Program-made: the position numbers and the translations under genes | NCBI RefSeq assembly: GCF_003635165.1 | Contig: NZ_ML058597.1 | Location: 806,001-870,000, forward strand | Reading direction: 5' to 3' | DNA: 64,000 bases | DNA from: Burkholderia sp. Nafp2/4-1b | GTDB taxonomy: Bacteria; Pseudomonadota; Gammaproteobacteria; Burkholderiales; Burkholderiaceae | Shown here: positions 8,950-18,883 of the stretch, in pieces | Layout of the letters: every line of letters starts with the position of its first letter | Position numbering within the stretch: the stretch's first letter is position 1 | Notes under the pieces: model-generated | The model's database searches: none | The model's input: the letters and a program-made list of their open reading frames with translations, nothing else | What the model was told of the DNA's origin: nothing

Positions 8950-9885
8950 TCAGCTTGCCTGCGCAACCAGTTCGGCATGAATCCGCTCGACGTCGTCGCG
9001 CGTGCACAGCGACGTCCCCGGATGCTCGACCGAAGCGGCCGACGCCGCCAGCGCGTAACGGCACGCATCGTCGAACGGCACGCCGCGCGCCAGCGCCCAC
9101 ACCATGCCGCCGACAAAACTGTCGCCGGCGCCGACCGTGCTGCATACCGCTGCCGGCCTGCCGGGCAGGCGCAGCGTGCGATCGCGCGTGACGACCCAGG
9201 CGCCGCGCGCCCCGAGCGTCAACGCGACGATGTCGGCCTGGCCGCGCGCCACGAGTTCGCTCGCCTTCCGGCATGCCGACGTGTCGTCGAGCGGTTCGCC
9301 GGCCAGCGCGCTCAGTTCGCCAATACTGGGCTTGACGAGATGCACGCCGGCCTCGAGCGCCGCTTGCAGTGCCCGGCCCGCCGCGTCGACCACCACGCGG
9401 CTGCCCCTAGCCTTCGCCGTCCGCGCCAACGTCGCATAGAGATCGTCGGGCGCGCCCGGCGGCAGGCTGCCGCTCAGGACCAGATAGCGCGGCGCCGGTT
9501 GCATCGCGTCGATTCGCGCCGCGCAGTCGCGCCACTCGGCCTGCGTAAGCGTCGGCCCCGGCATCAGGAAGCGGTATTCGCGCCCGGTCGCGGTCTCGGT
9601 CACGCACACATTCTCGCGGGTCTCGCCGGCGATCCGGATGCGCTCGCTCGGCAGATGCTCGGCTTCGAGCAGCCGCGTCAGGACGTCGCCGGTCGGCCCA
9701 CCCGCCAGGTACAGCGCGACACAATCGCCGCCGAGCCGGTGAACGGTCCGCGCGACGTTGATTCCGCCGCCGCCGGGGTCGCGCCGCGGCCGCGCGCAGC
9801 GCAGCTTGTGCGTATCGACGATGTGCTCGACCGAAGTAGCAACATCGACGGCGGGATTCAATGTGACGGTCACGATGTCGGTCAT
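8950..9885 (-). CDS. PfkB-family sugar kinase (1-phosphofructokinase-like)
   Basis: The product is a ribokinase-superfamily kinase of 311 residues. It has the N-terminal GGGGINVARTV sugar-binding signature and the C-terminal TVGAGDSFVGGMVWAL motif with the catalytic aspartate of GAGD. The family phosphorylates fructose 6-phosphate, fructose 1-phosphate or tagatose 6-phosphate; which one cannot be told here. The ATG at 9885 begins MTDIVTVTLNPAVDV, the usual start for the family. The upstream extension to 9972 lacks conservation. It heads a minus-strand unit with the CBS gene and is divergent from the ribonucleotide reductase gene across an FNR box. Confidence 0.85.
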   Translation of the reverse strand: MTDIVTVTLNPAVDVATSVEHIVDTHKLRCARPRRDPGGGGINVARTVHRLGGDCVALYLAGGPTGDVLTRLLEAEHLPSERIRIAGETRENVCVTETATGREYRFLMPGPTLTQAEWRDCAARIDAMQPAPRYLVLSGSLPPGAPDDLYATLARTAKARGSRVVVDAAGRALQAALEAGVHLVKPSIGELSALAGEPLDDTSACRKASELVARGQADIVALTLGARGAWVVTRDRTLRLPGRPAAVCSTVGAGDSFVGGMVWALARGVPFDDACRYALAASAASVEHPGTSLCTRDDVERIHAELVAQAS

Positions 9886-10014
9886 GGTGGGTGGCTCTCG
9901 GTCGATGGCTGGGACGCTCCGCCGGCTGCTCGCGACGGACGCCGGCGCGGCGACGCCCGGCAACCGCTGCATGCCGGCCGTGGCTCCACCTTACGTTCGA
10001 TGCCGGCCACCGCG

Positions 10015-10028
10015 TTGACCGCCGTCAA
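10015..10028. promoter_or_regulatory. FNR/Anr-type box in a divergent promoter
   Basis: TTGACCGCCGTCAA sits between the PfkB gene (start 9885, minus) and the class II ribonucleotide reductase gene (start near 10105, plus). It could serve either or both. Confidence 0.7.
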
Positions 10029-10104
10029 GGCACGCCGCGAAGGCGCGCGCTTGCGCTCGATCAACGACGCGCCCGGGCGGACTCCTACAGTGAGTCATTC
10101 ATCG

Positions 10105-11916
10105 ATGCCGAGCCCCGCCATGGACGAGCAGCCGCTTTGCACCACCGTGTTCACCGAACGCTATGCGCGGCCCGGCGAAAGGTCTCGCGAGGCCCTCTTC
10201 CATCGCGTCGCGCATGCGCTGTCGCTCGCCGAGCCGGCCGAGCTGCGTGCGCAGGCGGAGCGCGCGTTCTTCCGGAACCTGCAGCGCGGCGCGATCGGCG
10301 CGGGCCGCATCCTCGCGAACGCCGGCGCGGATACCGGCGGGACGATGGTCAACTGCTTCGTCCATCCGCTCGCGATTCCGCCGGGCGCGCCCTGGCCCGC
10401 CACCGACGCAGCACTCGCGCATGCGCTCGACGACGCACGGCTCACGCTGTTGATGGGCGGCGGAATCGGCTACGACTTCTCGCCGGTGCCGCCTGCCGAC
10501 GCGTACGAACGACGCGTGTCGTCCGAACGAGGCGCATGCGTCGCGATCGACCGCTTCGACGCGATGTGCCGGGCGCTGCCGTTCACCGGCCCGCGCCGGG
10601 GCGCGCAAATGGGGGTATTGTGCTGCGATCATCCGGATCTCGCGGCCTTCGTCGCCGCCAAACGCGGACGATCGCGCTGGCCGACGTTCAACCTGTCGGT
10701 CGGCGTCACCGACGCGTTCATGGAGGCCGTCCGGCAGGACCTGCCCTGGGCGCTCGTCCATCACGCGCGGCCCCGCACCGGGGCCGGCGCACAGCCCCGG
10801 CGGCCGGACGGACGGTATCTTTACGCGACGATTCCGGCGCGCACGCTCTGGCACGAGATCGTCGGCGCGGCGCGCGACAGCGCCGAGCCGGGGCTGCTGT
10901 TTCTCGACACGATCCGCGACGCGAACCCGCTGCGCGAACACGAGCGGATCGACGCGACAAACCCGTGCGGCGAGCAGCCGCTGCCGCCGTACGGCAGTTG
11001 CGTGCTCGGGCCGATCGATCTGTCGCGTTTCGTCCACCACCCGTTCGGGGTCGACGGCACGCCGCGCTTCGATTTCCCGGGGCTCGCCGACGCGGTGCGC
11101 ATCCAGGTGCGCATGCTCGACAACGTGCTCGACCTGACCGCGTGGCCGCTCGCCGCGCACGCCCACGAGGCGCTGCGCACGCGCCGCATCGGCGTCGGTG
11201 TCACCGGCCTCGGCGACTCGCTGACGATGCTGCGGCTGCACTACGACGGTACGCAAGCGCGCGCGTTCGCACGCGGAATCGTGCTGACGATGCGCGAGCA
11301 TGCGTTCGCCGCTTCGGCCGCGCTTGCCGCCGAGCGCGGCGTGTTTCCCGCGTACGATCCCGCCGCCTATCTGACTGGCCCCGCGCACCGCACGCCGCTA
11401 CCACTGAAGGTGCACCACGCGATCGCGCGGCACGGGCTGCGCAACAGCCATCTGCTGTCGTTCGCGCCGGCCGGCAGCGTGAGTCTCGCGTTCTGCGACA
11501 ACTGTTCGAACGGGATCGAGCCGGCGCTCGGCTGGACGCAGCGTCGCCTGGTGCGCACCGCGGATGGACGGGTGCGGCCGTTTCGTGTCGAGAATCACGC
11601 TTATCGGCTGTTTCGCGACCTGCATGGCGGCAACGTCAGGCTGCCGGATTATTTCGTCAAGGCGGCGGATATCGCGCCGGCCGATCATGTCGCGATGCTC
11701 GCGGCGCTGCAGCCGTGCGTCGACGCCGGCATCTCGAAGACCGTGACGCTGCCGGGGCAGTGTTCGCTCGCGGACGTCGACGCACTGTTCTTCCAGGCAT
11801 GGCGTGACGGGCTCAAGGGAATCACGGTGTTCCGGCCCGATCCGCGGCTCGCGTCGGTCGTGACCGCCGACGCGGCGCAGGCGCGGCGCGAGCGCCCGGT
11901 CTGCATCGGCTGTTGA
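10105..11916 (+). CDS. nrdJ: Adenosylcobalamin-dependent (class II) ribonucleotide reductase
   Basis: The protein of about 603 residues has the features of a class II reductase: the N-terminal cysteine in GGTMVNCF, the active-site string NPCGEQPLPPYGSC, the radical-site region CDNCSNGIEP, and a C-terminal CIGC pair that would relay electrons from thioredoxin. Class II enzymes work with or without oxygen using vitamin B12, so this gives deoxynucleotides under low oxygen. Starts at 10105 and 10120 are both possible and neither has a strong ribosome-binding site. Transcription from the FNR box should begin near 10063. Burkholderia also carries a class I enzyme elsewhere. Confidence 0.9.
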   Translation: MPSPAMDEQPLCTTVFTERYARPGERSREALFHRVAHALSLAEPAELRAQAERAFFRNLQRGAIGAGRILANAGADTGGTMVNCFVHPLAIPPGAPWPATDAALAHALDDARLTLLMGGGIGYDFSPVPPADAYERRVSSERGACVAIDRFDAMCRALPFTGPRRGAQMGVLCCDHPDLAAFVAAKRGRSRWPTFNLSVGVTDAFMEAVRQDLPWALVHHARPRTGAGAQPRRPDGRYLYATIPARTLWHEIVGAARDSAEPGLLFLDTIRDANPLREHERIDATNPCGEQPLPPYGSCVLGPIDLSRFVHHPFGVDGTPRFDFPGLADAVRIQVRMLDNVLDLTAWPLAAHAHEALRTRRIGVGVTGLGDSLTMLRLHYDGTQARAFARGIVLTMREHAFAASAALAAERGVFPAYDPAAYLTGPAHRTPLPLKVHHAIARHGLRNSHLLSFAPAGSVSLAFCDNCSNGIEPALGWTQRRLVRTADGRVRPFRVENHAYRLFRDLHGGNVRLPDYFVKAADIAPADHVAMLAALQPCVDAGISKTVTLPGQCSLADVDALFFQAWRDGLKGITVFRPDPRLASVVTADAAQARRERPVCIGC

Positions 11917-11971
11917 ACGACGCACGCAGACCAGCGGCCGACGCTCGGCGCGCGCCCCGGCGATCCTTCGT

Positions 11972-13879
11972 TCAGACGGGGGCTTCCGTGGTCGTTTCCG
12001 TGTCGGCCTGCGCGGGACCAAGCGCGTCGCCGGTATCGCCCGCCGGCGTGATGAGCGCCATCAGCCTGTCGTGATCGATCGATTCGTGCTGCAGCAAGCT
12101 GCGCGCGATCCGCTCCAGCGCATCGCGATGCTCGCCGAGCGTCGCCGCGACCCGTGCGTGCGCATCGTCGAGCAGCGCGCGCACCTCTTCGTCGATCAGT
12201 TGCGCGGTGTGCTCGCTGCAATGGCCGTCGCCCGGTGTCCACACGGCCGGCGCGCCGCCCTGCGATACCGCATCGTCGAGCGTCATCAGCCCGATCCGGT
12301 CGCTCATCCCGTACTGCATGACCATGTGCCGCGCGAGCGCGGTCGCGCGTTCGAGATCGTTCTGCGCGCCGGTCGATACGTCGCCGAACGCGATTTCCTC
12401 GGCCACCCGCCCGCCGAGCAAGACATCGAGCCGGTCGAGCAGTTCGCTCCTGCGCAGCACGTAGCGATCCTCGGTAGGCACCTGCTGCGTATAGCCGAGC
12501 GCCGCGATCCCGCGCGGGATGATTGACACCTTCTTCACCGGATCGCAGTGCGCGCGGCTTTGCGCGACGAGCGCGTGGCCGGCTTCGTGGTAAGCGATGG
12601 TCCGCTTCTCCTGTTCGTTCATCACGCGGCTCTTGCGCTCCATGCCCGTCAATGCGCGGTCGATCGCTTCGTCGAAATCGGCCATCGCGATCGCCGGCTT
12701 GCCGAGTTCCGCCGCATGCAGCGCGGCTTCGTTGACGACGTTCGCGAGATCGGCGCCGACGAAGCCCGGCGTGCGTTGCGCCAGTTCCGCGAGGTCGACT
12801 TCCGGCGCAAGCTTCACGCGCTTCGCGTGGACGGCCAGGATCTGCTTGCGGCCGGTCAGGTCCGGCCGGTCGATCGCGATGTGCCGGTCGAATCGTCCGG
12901 GGCGCAGCAGCGCGGGATCCAGGATTTCCGGCCGGTTGGTCGCGGCCATGATGATGACGCCCGAATTCGCCTGAAAGCCGTCCATCTCGACCAGCAGCTG
13001 ATTGAGCGTCTGTTCGCGCTCGTCGTTGCCGGACATCAGCCCGACGCCGCGCGCCTTGCCGAGCGCGTCGAGCTCGTCGATGAACACGATGCACGGCGCC
13101 TTCTGCTGCGCCTGCTCGAACAGGTCGCGCACGCGGGCCGCCCCCACGCCGACGAACATCTCGACGAATGCCGATCCGCTGATCGTGAAGAACGGCACGC
13201 CGGCCTCGCCGGCGACGGCGCGTGCCAGCAGCGTCTTGCCGGTGCCCGGCGCGCCGACGATCAGCACGCCCTTGGGGATCTTGCCGCCAAGCCGCTGATA
13301 GCGTTCGGGGCTGCGCAGGAACGCGACGATCTGCTGCAACTCGGCCTTCGCCTCGTCGATCCCCGCGATGTCGTCGAACGTGATGCCGGTTTCCTGCTGC
13401 ACGTACACACGCGCCTGGCTCTTGCCCATGCCGCTCAGGTCCCTCATCCCGCCCGGCCGCCGCATCATGAAGTTCCAGGCCAGCACGAGGACGATCATCG
13501 GCAGCAGCCACGTCGCGAGCATCGCGATCCAGCCCGAATCCGGCACGCCGCGATAGCGGATGCCCGCGGCCGTCAGCGCGGCGACCAGATGATCGTCGCC
13601 GACGCGGTTCGTCGTGAAACGCCACGGTGGGCCTGCCTTCTTGACGGCGACCGAGTCGGAGGCCGGCAGCATCGTGCCGGCTTCGGGCATGCGCAGCACG
13701 CCCGAGATCGACGACTGGCCGATCTCGAGTTCGTCGACTTGCCGCGCGTCGACCAGCCGATGGAAATCGCTGTACGAGATCGATGTCGTCGCCGGCTGGG
13801 CCGCCAGCAATTGATAGGCGATCAGGACCGCGAACGCGATCGGGATCATCAACCCGGAGTAGTCGAATGTTTTCTTCAT
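11972..13879 (-). CDS. ftsH: FtsH-family ATP-dependent zinc metalloprotease (paralogue)
   Basis: This 635-residue inner-membrane protease has two N-terminal membrane segments (about 10-27 and 118-137) around a periplasmic domain, then an AAA+ module with Walker A GAPGTGKT and Walker [12 protein letters not shown], the second region of homology, and the zinc protease motif HEAGH. It degrades misfolded membrane and regulatory proteins. It is probably a second FtsH used under low oxygen. It is the last gene of a three-gene unit behind the BON and zinc-ribbon genes. The C-terminus is acidic with a short divergent tail. Confidence 0.9.
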   Translation of the reverse strand: MKKTFDYSGLMIPIAFAVLIAYQLLAAQPATTSISYSDFHRLVDARQVDELEIGQSSISGVLRMPEAGTMLPASDSVAVKKAGPPWRFTTNRVGDDHLVAALTAAGIRYRGVPDSGWIAMLATWLLPMIVLVLAWNFMMRRPGGMRDLSGMGKSQARVYVQQETGITFDDIAGIDEAKAELQQIVAFLRSPERYQRLGGKIPKGVLIVGAPGTGKTLLARAVAGEAGVPFFTISGSAFVEMFVGVGAARVRDLFEQAQQKAPCIVFIDELDALGKARGVGLMSGNDEREQTLNQLLVEMDGFQANSGVIIMAATNRPEILDPALLRPGRFDRHIAIDRPDLTGRKQILAVHAKRVKLAPEVDLAELAQRTPGFVGADLANVVNEAALHAAELGKPAIAMADFDEAIDRALTGMERKSRVMNEQEKRTIAYHEAGHALVAQSRAHCDPVKKVSIIPRGIAALGYTQQVPTEDRYVLRRSELLDRLDVLLGGRVAEEIAFGDVSTGAQNDLERATALARHMVMQYGMSDRIGLMTLDDAVSQGGAPAVWTPGDGHCSEHTAQLIDEEVRALLDDAHARVAATLGEHRDALERIARSLLQHESIDHDRLMALITPAGDTGDALGPAQADTETTTEAPV

Positions 13880-13912
13880 GACGTCGAGGCTGTGCGCCGG
13901 ACCCGCGGCCGC

Positions 13913-14422
13913 TCAGGCCGCGTCACGGGTCCAGTTCGCGCGCAGCACGTCCTCGCTGTCGCGATAGTTGAAGGCCAGCGCGCCGTGATGCGCATGCAGC
14001 AGCGCCTCGCCCATGCGCCTCACCATGTGCACGCCGGTGGTTCGAATCACGAGTGCGTCGCCGGATTGCTCGATCTCCATGATGCGTTCGAGCGCGTGCT
14101 CGCTCATCTCGAGATCGGCTTGCCGCTCGAGCAGTTCGAGGATCGCCGAGCGATGCCGGCGCACGTATTCGCCGCGCAGCACCAGTTCGCCCGCCGGCGC
14201 GTCTTCCCGCATGCGCTTGCAGGCCGGACATTCGAGCTGGCGCCGCTCGAGCGGCGTCGCGTACCAGGTCCAGCGGCCGGCGTCGCAGACGGCGCCGCAT
14301 CCTTCGCAGATCCGGTCGCCGGACGGCCGTTTCGGATCGCGGTAACTGTCTTTTCGGTGCGGCTGCATGCGTGTGTCGCGGCGCAGGTAATTTCGACCGG
14401 GACCGGAATGGGATCGGTTCAT
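13913..14422 (-). CDS. Zinc-ribbon protein of unknown function
   Basis: This 169-residue basic protein has two cysteine pairs (CEGCGAVC and CPAC) about 30 residues apart, which should bind one zinc. A helical, charged region follows with LLERQADLEMSEHALERIMEI. I do not recognise a named function; similar proteins in Burkholderia are described loosely as NMD3-like or ATPase-like, which is not evidence of activity. CGGAG lies upstream of the ATG. It sits between the BON-domain gene and ftsH in the same direction with short gaps, so it probably belongs to one FNR-controlled unit. Confidence 0.7.
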   Translation of the reverse strand: MNRSHSGPGRNYLRRDTRMQPHRKDSYRDPKRPSGDRICEGCGAVCDAGRWTWYATPLERRQLECPACKRMREDAPAGELVLRGEYVRRHRSAILELLERQADLEMSEHALERIMEIEQSGDALVIRTTGVHMVRRMGEALLHAHHGALAFNYRDSEDVLRANWTRDAA

Positions 14423-14462
14423 GACGGGTTCTCCGGGGTAACGAACAGCGCAGACATGCCCG

Positions 14463-15110
14463 TCACGCGACGGTCAACCGGTCGACGACCTCTCGCACGC
14501 CCCTGACCGACGCAGCCGCGCCGCACGCGGCACGTCTTTCCGCCAGCGACGCGACCGTGCCCGTCAGCGTGACGATGCCGTCGTCCGCGTCGATCGCGAT
14601 CCCGGCGGATTCGCGCTGCGCGCGACGGGCCAGTGCTTCGGCAATCCGCGTGCCGACGTCGGGCACCGTATGGTCGGCCCGCACCCGAATGCGGTTCGCG
14701 ACGCCGACGACGCCTTTCATCCGGCTCACCATTTTTTCCGCTGCACGGCTCTGGAACGCATGATCGACCTCGCCGTCGAGCGTCACGCAGCCGTGATCGA
14801 CTTCGACGCGAATCTGATGCTCGCGCAATGCCTCCTGCCAGCCGAGCGCGAACGTGATCGCGATCGCCAGTTCGTGGTCGGCGCACGCATTCTCCGGCGG
14901 CTCGACGTTCAGTTCGAGCACCAGCGCGCGTGCATCCGCGACATGCAGTGCGGTTTTCTGGGCTTCGAGCTTCTGGGCCCAGCTGTCGACCGTGCCGCGC
15001 AGCGTCACGATCCGGTCGCGTACGTCGACGTCGATCCGGCGCGAATCGATCGCCGGATTCCAGAACAGCGCCTGCTCGACATCCTGCTTGAGTGCTGCAT
15101 CGGACTTCAT
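14463..15110 (-). CDS. Triple BON-domain protein
   Basis: The 215-residue product consists of three BON repeats (about residues 4-70, 78-145 and 148-215). Each ends in the GxVxS/D...A...A...V.GV..V pattern typical of the family. BON domains bind phospholipids or envelope components. No signal peptide is evident, so location is unclear. The ATG at 15110 has GGGAG upstream; a longer frame reaching 15218 would run into the FNR box. It is the first gene of the BON, zinc-ribbon, ftsH unit. Confidence 0.85.
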   Translation of the reverse strand: MKSDAALKQDVEQALFWNPAIDSRRIDVDVRDRIVTLRGTVDSWAQKLEAQKTALHVADARALVLELNVEPPENACADHELAIAITFALGWQEALREHQIRVEVDHGCVTLDGEVDHAFQSRAAEKMVSRMKGVVGVANRIRVRADHTVPDVGTRIAEALARRAQRESAGIAIDADDGIVTLTGTVASLAERRAACGAAASVRGVREVVDRLTVA

Positions 15111-15204
15111 GTCGGTCTCCCGTCCCGGCGCGTGCCGATCGCGAAGCGCGCGACCGGACGTGTGCCGTACCCGATTCAGCATCGCGCATGGCGGCACCAG
15201 CGGC

Positions 15205-15218
15205 TTGACGAGGATCAA
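15205..15218 (-). promoter_or_regulatory. FNR/Anr-type box before the BON-ftsH unit
   Basis: TTGACGAGGATCAA lies about 100 bases upstream of the BON gene start. It directly abuts the truncated end of the phaC pseudogene, so the deletion that cut phaC left this promoter intact. Confidence 0.7.
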
Positions 15219-16076
15219 TCAACCGCAGGCTTGCCGGCTGCAGATCGAGGATGTAGTACTTCATGATCCACGACGGCACGATCAGGATCGGCTCGCGGGC
15301 CACGTCGGCCGTCGTCGGCGCGTACTGCAGCAACTCGCACAGCGCGTTGCGCCAGACGACGCGGCCCGGCGTGATCGCAACGTCGCGTCCCGGCAGATAG
15401 GCGCATGTATCGCGGCCCCGCGTGCCGCTCGCGCGATCGAGCAACGCGTTCGCGTCGTTCAGCCAGTGTCGCCAGCCTGCCTCGAGGTTCGCGCCACCGC
15501 TGCGCATTGTCGCGTCGAGCACGACCGGGTTGGTCGCGAGGAAATTTCCAGGGGAGCATGCGTCGAGCCACTGTCGCGCGACGAATCCGACCAGTTCCTC
15601 GTGATGACGTTCGACGCCCGGCACGCCGCGTGTCGCGTCGCGCCACCAAGCTGGATCGCCAGGAAGCCGTCGCGATACGCGCGAAATGGCCAGCCGCCCC
15701 ACGCCGGCGCGGCGAAGCGCGGATCGGCGTAGCCGGCGTGCACGGCAAGGCCGCTCGTATCCGCGTCGCCGGCCTCGCCGTCGCGCCCGTTTGCCGCCGG
15801 CGCCACGGCGCCCAGCCACGCCTGCGTCGCGAGCACGAAGCATTTTCCCGGGGCCACAGCCAGATGCGCGCCCCAGTCAAGAATGGCCAGCGCCAGCGAC
15901 ACGGGTGACAACCCGAAGGTCATCGCGGCCACGTTCGCATGCGCGGCGCGATTCCACTCGTCGGCGGGCGCCGCTCGAACCGGTGCGCAGCCGGCGGCGC
16001 TCGACGCGATTTCGACCGCATCGGGCGGGCGCGTCGGCTTCAGCCCGAACGGCGCGCGGATGACGGCTGCCTTCAT
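15219..16076 (-). pseudogene. phaC: Truncated and frameshifted poly-3-hydroxyalkanoate synthase
   Basis: Two frames together encode the N-terminal half of a PhaC-type synthase: the PhaC N-domain string LSPVSLALAILDW, then GGWPFRAYRDGFLAIQ. Near 15650 one base is missing (CAGCTTGG where CAGGCTTGG is expected), and the frame continues with WWRDATRGVPGVERHHEEL through EPILIVPSWIMKYYILDLQP. The gene then stops, before the lipase-box cysteine and the rest of the catalytic domain (about 300 residues). It cannot make an active enzyme. Its ATG overlaps the stop of the phaB remnant, showing the former operon. Confidence 0.8.
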
Positions 16077-16141
16077 TTCATATGCATCCCGCCGTTGACG
16101 TCGAATTCCGCGCCGGTTGCGAACGCACCTGCCTCGGCGTC
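16073..16141 (-). pseudogene. phaB: C-terminal remnant of an acetoacetyl-CoA reductase (SDR)
   Basis: The last 22 codons of a short-chain dehydrogenase remain: DAEAGAFATGAEFDVNGGMH, then MK and a stop. The ATG-x-VNGG-x ending is typical of PhaB and related SDRs. The stop overlaps the phaC start as ATGA. The rest of the gene has been deleted up to the promoter region of the downstream Usp gene. Confidence 0.6.
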
Positions 16142-16180
16142 GTGACCGCTTCACTGTGCGGGTATCGCGTACGGCTGCCG

Positions 16181-16194
16181 TTGATCTGAGTCAA
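16181..16194 (+). promoter_or_regulatory. FNR/Anr-type box before a tandem Usp gene
   Basis: TTGATCTGAGTCAA is centred about 74 bases before the ATG at 16262. A -41.5 site predicts transcription from about 16229. Confidence 0.75.
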
Positions 16195-16261
16195 GCGTGT
16201 GGAAACCCTGCTTCGTAGACTGAATTGCACTGGCGGATCACCCGTCGATGGAGCGATTCCG

Positions 16262-17101
16262 ATGAGCTACAAAAGCATGGTCGTGCACCTCGATACGAGC
16301 ACCCGCGCGCATTCGCGTCTCGAGTTCGCGTTGCGTCTCGCCCGGCGTTTCGGTGCGCATCTCACCGGGCTGTTCGCGGTCTACACCCCCGAGCCGCATT
16401 CGTTCTACGTGATGGCCGGTTCCGCCGACTATTTCCGCGCGCACCGCGAACAGCGCGACGAGCGGCTCGCCGCGCTGGAGCGTCTGTTCCATGCGGAGAC
16501 GGAGCGCGCCAAAGTGCCGGCAACCTGGATTCGCGCCAACGAGCGTGCGAACGTGGCCGTACCGCGCGCCGCCCGTCTCGCCGATCTGGTGATTGCAGGC
16601 CAGAGCGACCCGAACGATCCCGAGACCTATATCGACGACCAGTTTCCGGAGAACCTCGTGTTGTCGGCCGGCCGCCCCGTGCTGTTCTGGCCGTACACCG
16701 GAGAATTCTCGTCGATCGGCGAACGGGTGTCCGTCGCGTGGGACGGCAGCCGCGAAGCGGCCCGCGCCGCGCACGACGCGCTGCCCTTTCTCGAACACGC
16801 GAAGCGCACGACGGTCGTCGCCGTGGTCGACGGCAAGTCGGAGGCCGCGGCCACGCGGGTTCCGGCCGCCGATGCCGCGGTGATGCTGGCGCGCCATGCG
16901 GACGACGTGAACGTGCTCGACATCGATGCCGGCGCCGGCTCGTCCGTCGGCGACACGCTCCTGTCGCGCGCGTATGACACGGGTTCCGACCTGCTCGTCA
17001 TGGGCGCGTACGGTCATCCGCGCTGGCGCGAACTGTTGATGGGCGGCGCCACGCGCACGGTGCTGGCGTCGATGACGCTGCCGGTCCTGATGTCGCACTG
17101 A
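16262..17101 (+). CDS. Universal stress protein, tandem UspA domains
   Basis: This 279-residue cytoplasmic protein contains two UspA folds. The C-terminal domain keeps the ATP-binding-type motif GAYGHPRWRELLMGGATRTV. The start is set by GGAG upstream of MSYKSMVVHLD. Usp proteins of this form are induced by oxygen limitation and stasis in many bacteria; their biochemical role is unsettled. The stop codon lies right at the start of the broken acetate kinase gene, so both were one unit. Confidence 0.85.
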   Translation: MSYKSMVVHLDTSTRAHSRLEFALRLARRFGAHLTGLFAVYTPEPHSFYVMAGSADYFRAHREQRDERLAALERLFHAETERAKVPATWIRANERANVAVPRAARLADLVIAGQSDPNDPETYIDDQFPENLVLSAGRPVLFWPYTGEFSSIGERVSVAWDGSREAARAAHDALPFLEHAKRTTVVAVVDGKSEAAATRVPAADAAVMLARHADDVNVLDIDAGAGSSVGDTLLSRAYDTGSDLLVMGAYGHPRWRELLMGGATRTVLASMTLPVLMSH

Positions 17102-18310
17102 ACCCGTCGCTGCGTACGCTCGCGCTGCTCGTCGTCAACGCGGGTTCGTCGAGCGTGAAGTTCGCGGTGTTTGCGTACCCGCCGCATGGCGATCCCGCGC
17201 GGCAGCCGCTGCACGAAGGCGAAGCCGTTGCGGCCGGCAACAGCGTGTCGATCCGCTTCGATGCCGTCCAGGACGGCACGCTGCCGCTGGGCGTGGGAGA
17301 CCCCTACCGCGCGGTGCTCACGCAGATCGCGAGGTGGATCCGCGTGCAACTGCCGCATATCGCACCGAGCGCCATTGCGCATCGTGTCGTGCACGGCGGC
17401 GCCGGTACGTCGACCCGGTCGTCGACGATGCGGTGCTCGACGCGCTGCGCACGCTGACGCCGCTCGCGCCCCTGCACCAGCCGCACAGCCTCGACGCGAT
17501 CGACGGGCTGCGCGACGCATTTCCCGACGTGCCGCAGATCGCCGTGTTCGATACCGCGTTTCATCGCACGCTGCCGCGCGCCGAGCAATTGCTGCCGTCG
17601 CCGCACGCATGGTTCGACGAGGGCGTGCGGCGCTACGGGTTGGGTTCCACTGTCTGTCGTACGAATACCTGGCCGTCGCGCTCGACGAGCAGTTCGGCGC
17701 GCATGCACACGGCCGGATCATCGCCGCCCATCTCGGCAGCGGCGCCAGCCTGTGCGCGATGCACGACTGCCGCAGCGTCGCGAAGACGATGGGCTTTTCG
17801 GCGCTCGACGGGCTGATGATGAGCACGCGCTGTGGAACGCTCGATCCCGGTGTCGTCCTGCACCTGCTCGAGATCGGCAAGCTGTCGGGCGATGCGCTCG
17901 GTCACCTGCTGTATCACGAGTCGGGCCTCAAGGGTGTTTCAGGCGCATCCGGCGACCCGCGCGTGCTGCTCGCATGCGAAGCGGCCGGGGACGCGCGGGC
18001 TGGCGATGCGCTGACGCTGTATGTCCATCGCATCGTGCGCGAAGCCGGTGCGCTGACCGCGCTGCTTGGCGGCCTCGACGTGCTGGTCTTCACCGTCGGC
18101 ATCGGCGAACACTCGACCGTGTTGCGCGAGCGGATCTGCGCGTCGCTCGGCTGGCTCGGCATCGACATCGACGCGCGCGCGAATGCGGACAATGCACACG
18201 TGGTGTCGTCCGCATCGAGCGCGGTCACGGTGGTCGTCGAGCCGACCAACGAAGCGTGGATCGCGGCGCGCGCCGCGGTGGCCGGGCTGCGCGGCAACCG
18301 GGACGCTTGA
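17101..18310 (+). pseudogene. ackA: Acetate kinase with three lesions
   Basis: Three frames make up an AckA: VVNAGSSSVKFAVF and HRVVHGG in the first, RYVDPVVDDAVLDALRTL to EGVRRYG in the second, and LSYEYLAV through GEHSTVLRERICASLGWLGI in the third. One base is missing near 17406. A 5-base tandem duplication (gggttgggtt) lies near 17640. No ATG or GTG precedes the NAGSSS motif in frame. AckA makes ATP from acetyl phosphate in fermentation, so this copy is lost unless the sequence is in error. It lies directly after a Usp gene. Confidence 0.85.
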
Positions 18311-18320
18311 TCCAGATCAG
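18307..18320 (+). promoter_or_regulatory. FNR/Anr-type box (one mismatch)
   Basis: TTGATCCAGATCAG differs from the FNR palindrome only at the last base. It overlaps the stop codon of the acetate kinase pseudogene and lies about 66 bases before the Usp gene at 18380. Confidence 0.55.
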
Positions 18321-18379
18321 CGCCACCGGCGTGCACGCGCCGATGATGAGCTCATCCGCATCCGTTCAAGAGAAATGCC

Positions 18380-18883
18380 ATGTACTCGAACATTCTGATT
18401 GCGCTCGACGGCAGCGACACGTCGTCCCGTGCACTCGACGCCGCGCTGGATCTCGCGACGGAAACGGGCGCGCGGCTGACACCCGTCTACGTCGTCGATT
18501 TCCTGGTGCCGGCCTACGACATGTACGGATACGATCCATCGATCCTGGTCGATTCTTTCCGTGAAGAAGGATTGCGCGTGACCGAGGACGCAGCGCGACG
18601 CATGAAAGCGCGCAACGTGGCCGGCACGCCGCAGATTTACAACGTCGCGCCGGCAGGCGAAGACATCCCGCACCGGATTGTCGGTCTCGCGGGCGAGATC
18701 GACGCCGATCTGATCGTGATGGGCACGCATGGCCGGCGCGGCTTTCAGCGTCTGTTCCTCGGCAGCGTGGCCGAGCGCGTGCTGCGCCAGGCCACGTGCC
18801 CGGTTCTGATGATTCCGGCAAGTTGCGAAACGAAGGCGTCCGCCGAGGCCACTGCCGCATCTACCGAAAAGGAGCCGTCATGA
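18380..18883 (+). CDS. Universal stress protein UspA family
   Basis: This is a single-domain Usp of 167 residues. It starts MYSNILIALDGSDTSSRALD and ends with the ATP-binding motif GTHGRRGFQRLFLGSVAERV, plus a short Ala/Glu-rich tail. The glycines and serine of the G-2X-G-9X-G(S) pattern are intact, so ATP binding is expected. The stop overlaps the start of the next Usp gene as ATGA, so the two are translationally coupled. Confidence 0.9.
   Translation: MYSNILIALDGSDTSSRALDAALDLATETGARLTPVYVVDFLVPAYDMYGYDPSILVDSFREEGLRVTEDAARRMKARNVAGTPQIYNVAPAGEDIPHRIVGLAGEIDADLIVMGTHGRRGFQRLFLGSVAERVLRQATCPVLMIPASCETKASAEATAASTEKEPS

Noticed and set aside
8299..10104. Upstream extension of the ribonucleotide reductase frame to give about 1,205 residues
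   Set aside because: The extension covers the CBS and PfkB genes in antisense and lacks any domain; the reductase starts near 10105 after its own FNR box.
13913..14422. ATPase or NMD3 homologue
   Set aside because: Only the cysteine pairs are similar; there is no Walker motif and no ribosome-export context.
17155..17457. GTG at 17155 as a true acetate kinase start
   Set aside because: It would skip the essential NAGSSS motif, and the frame breaks 250 bases later.
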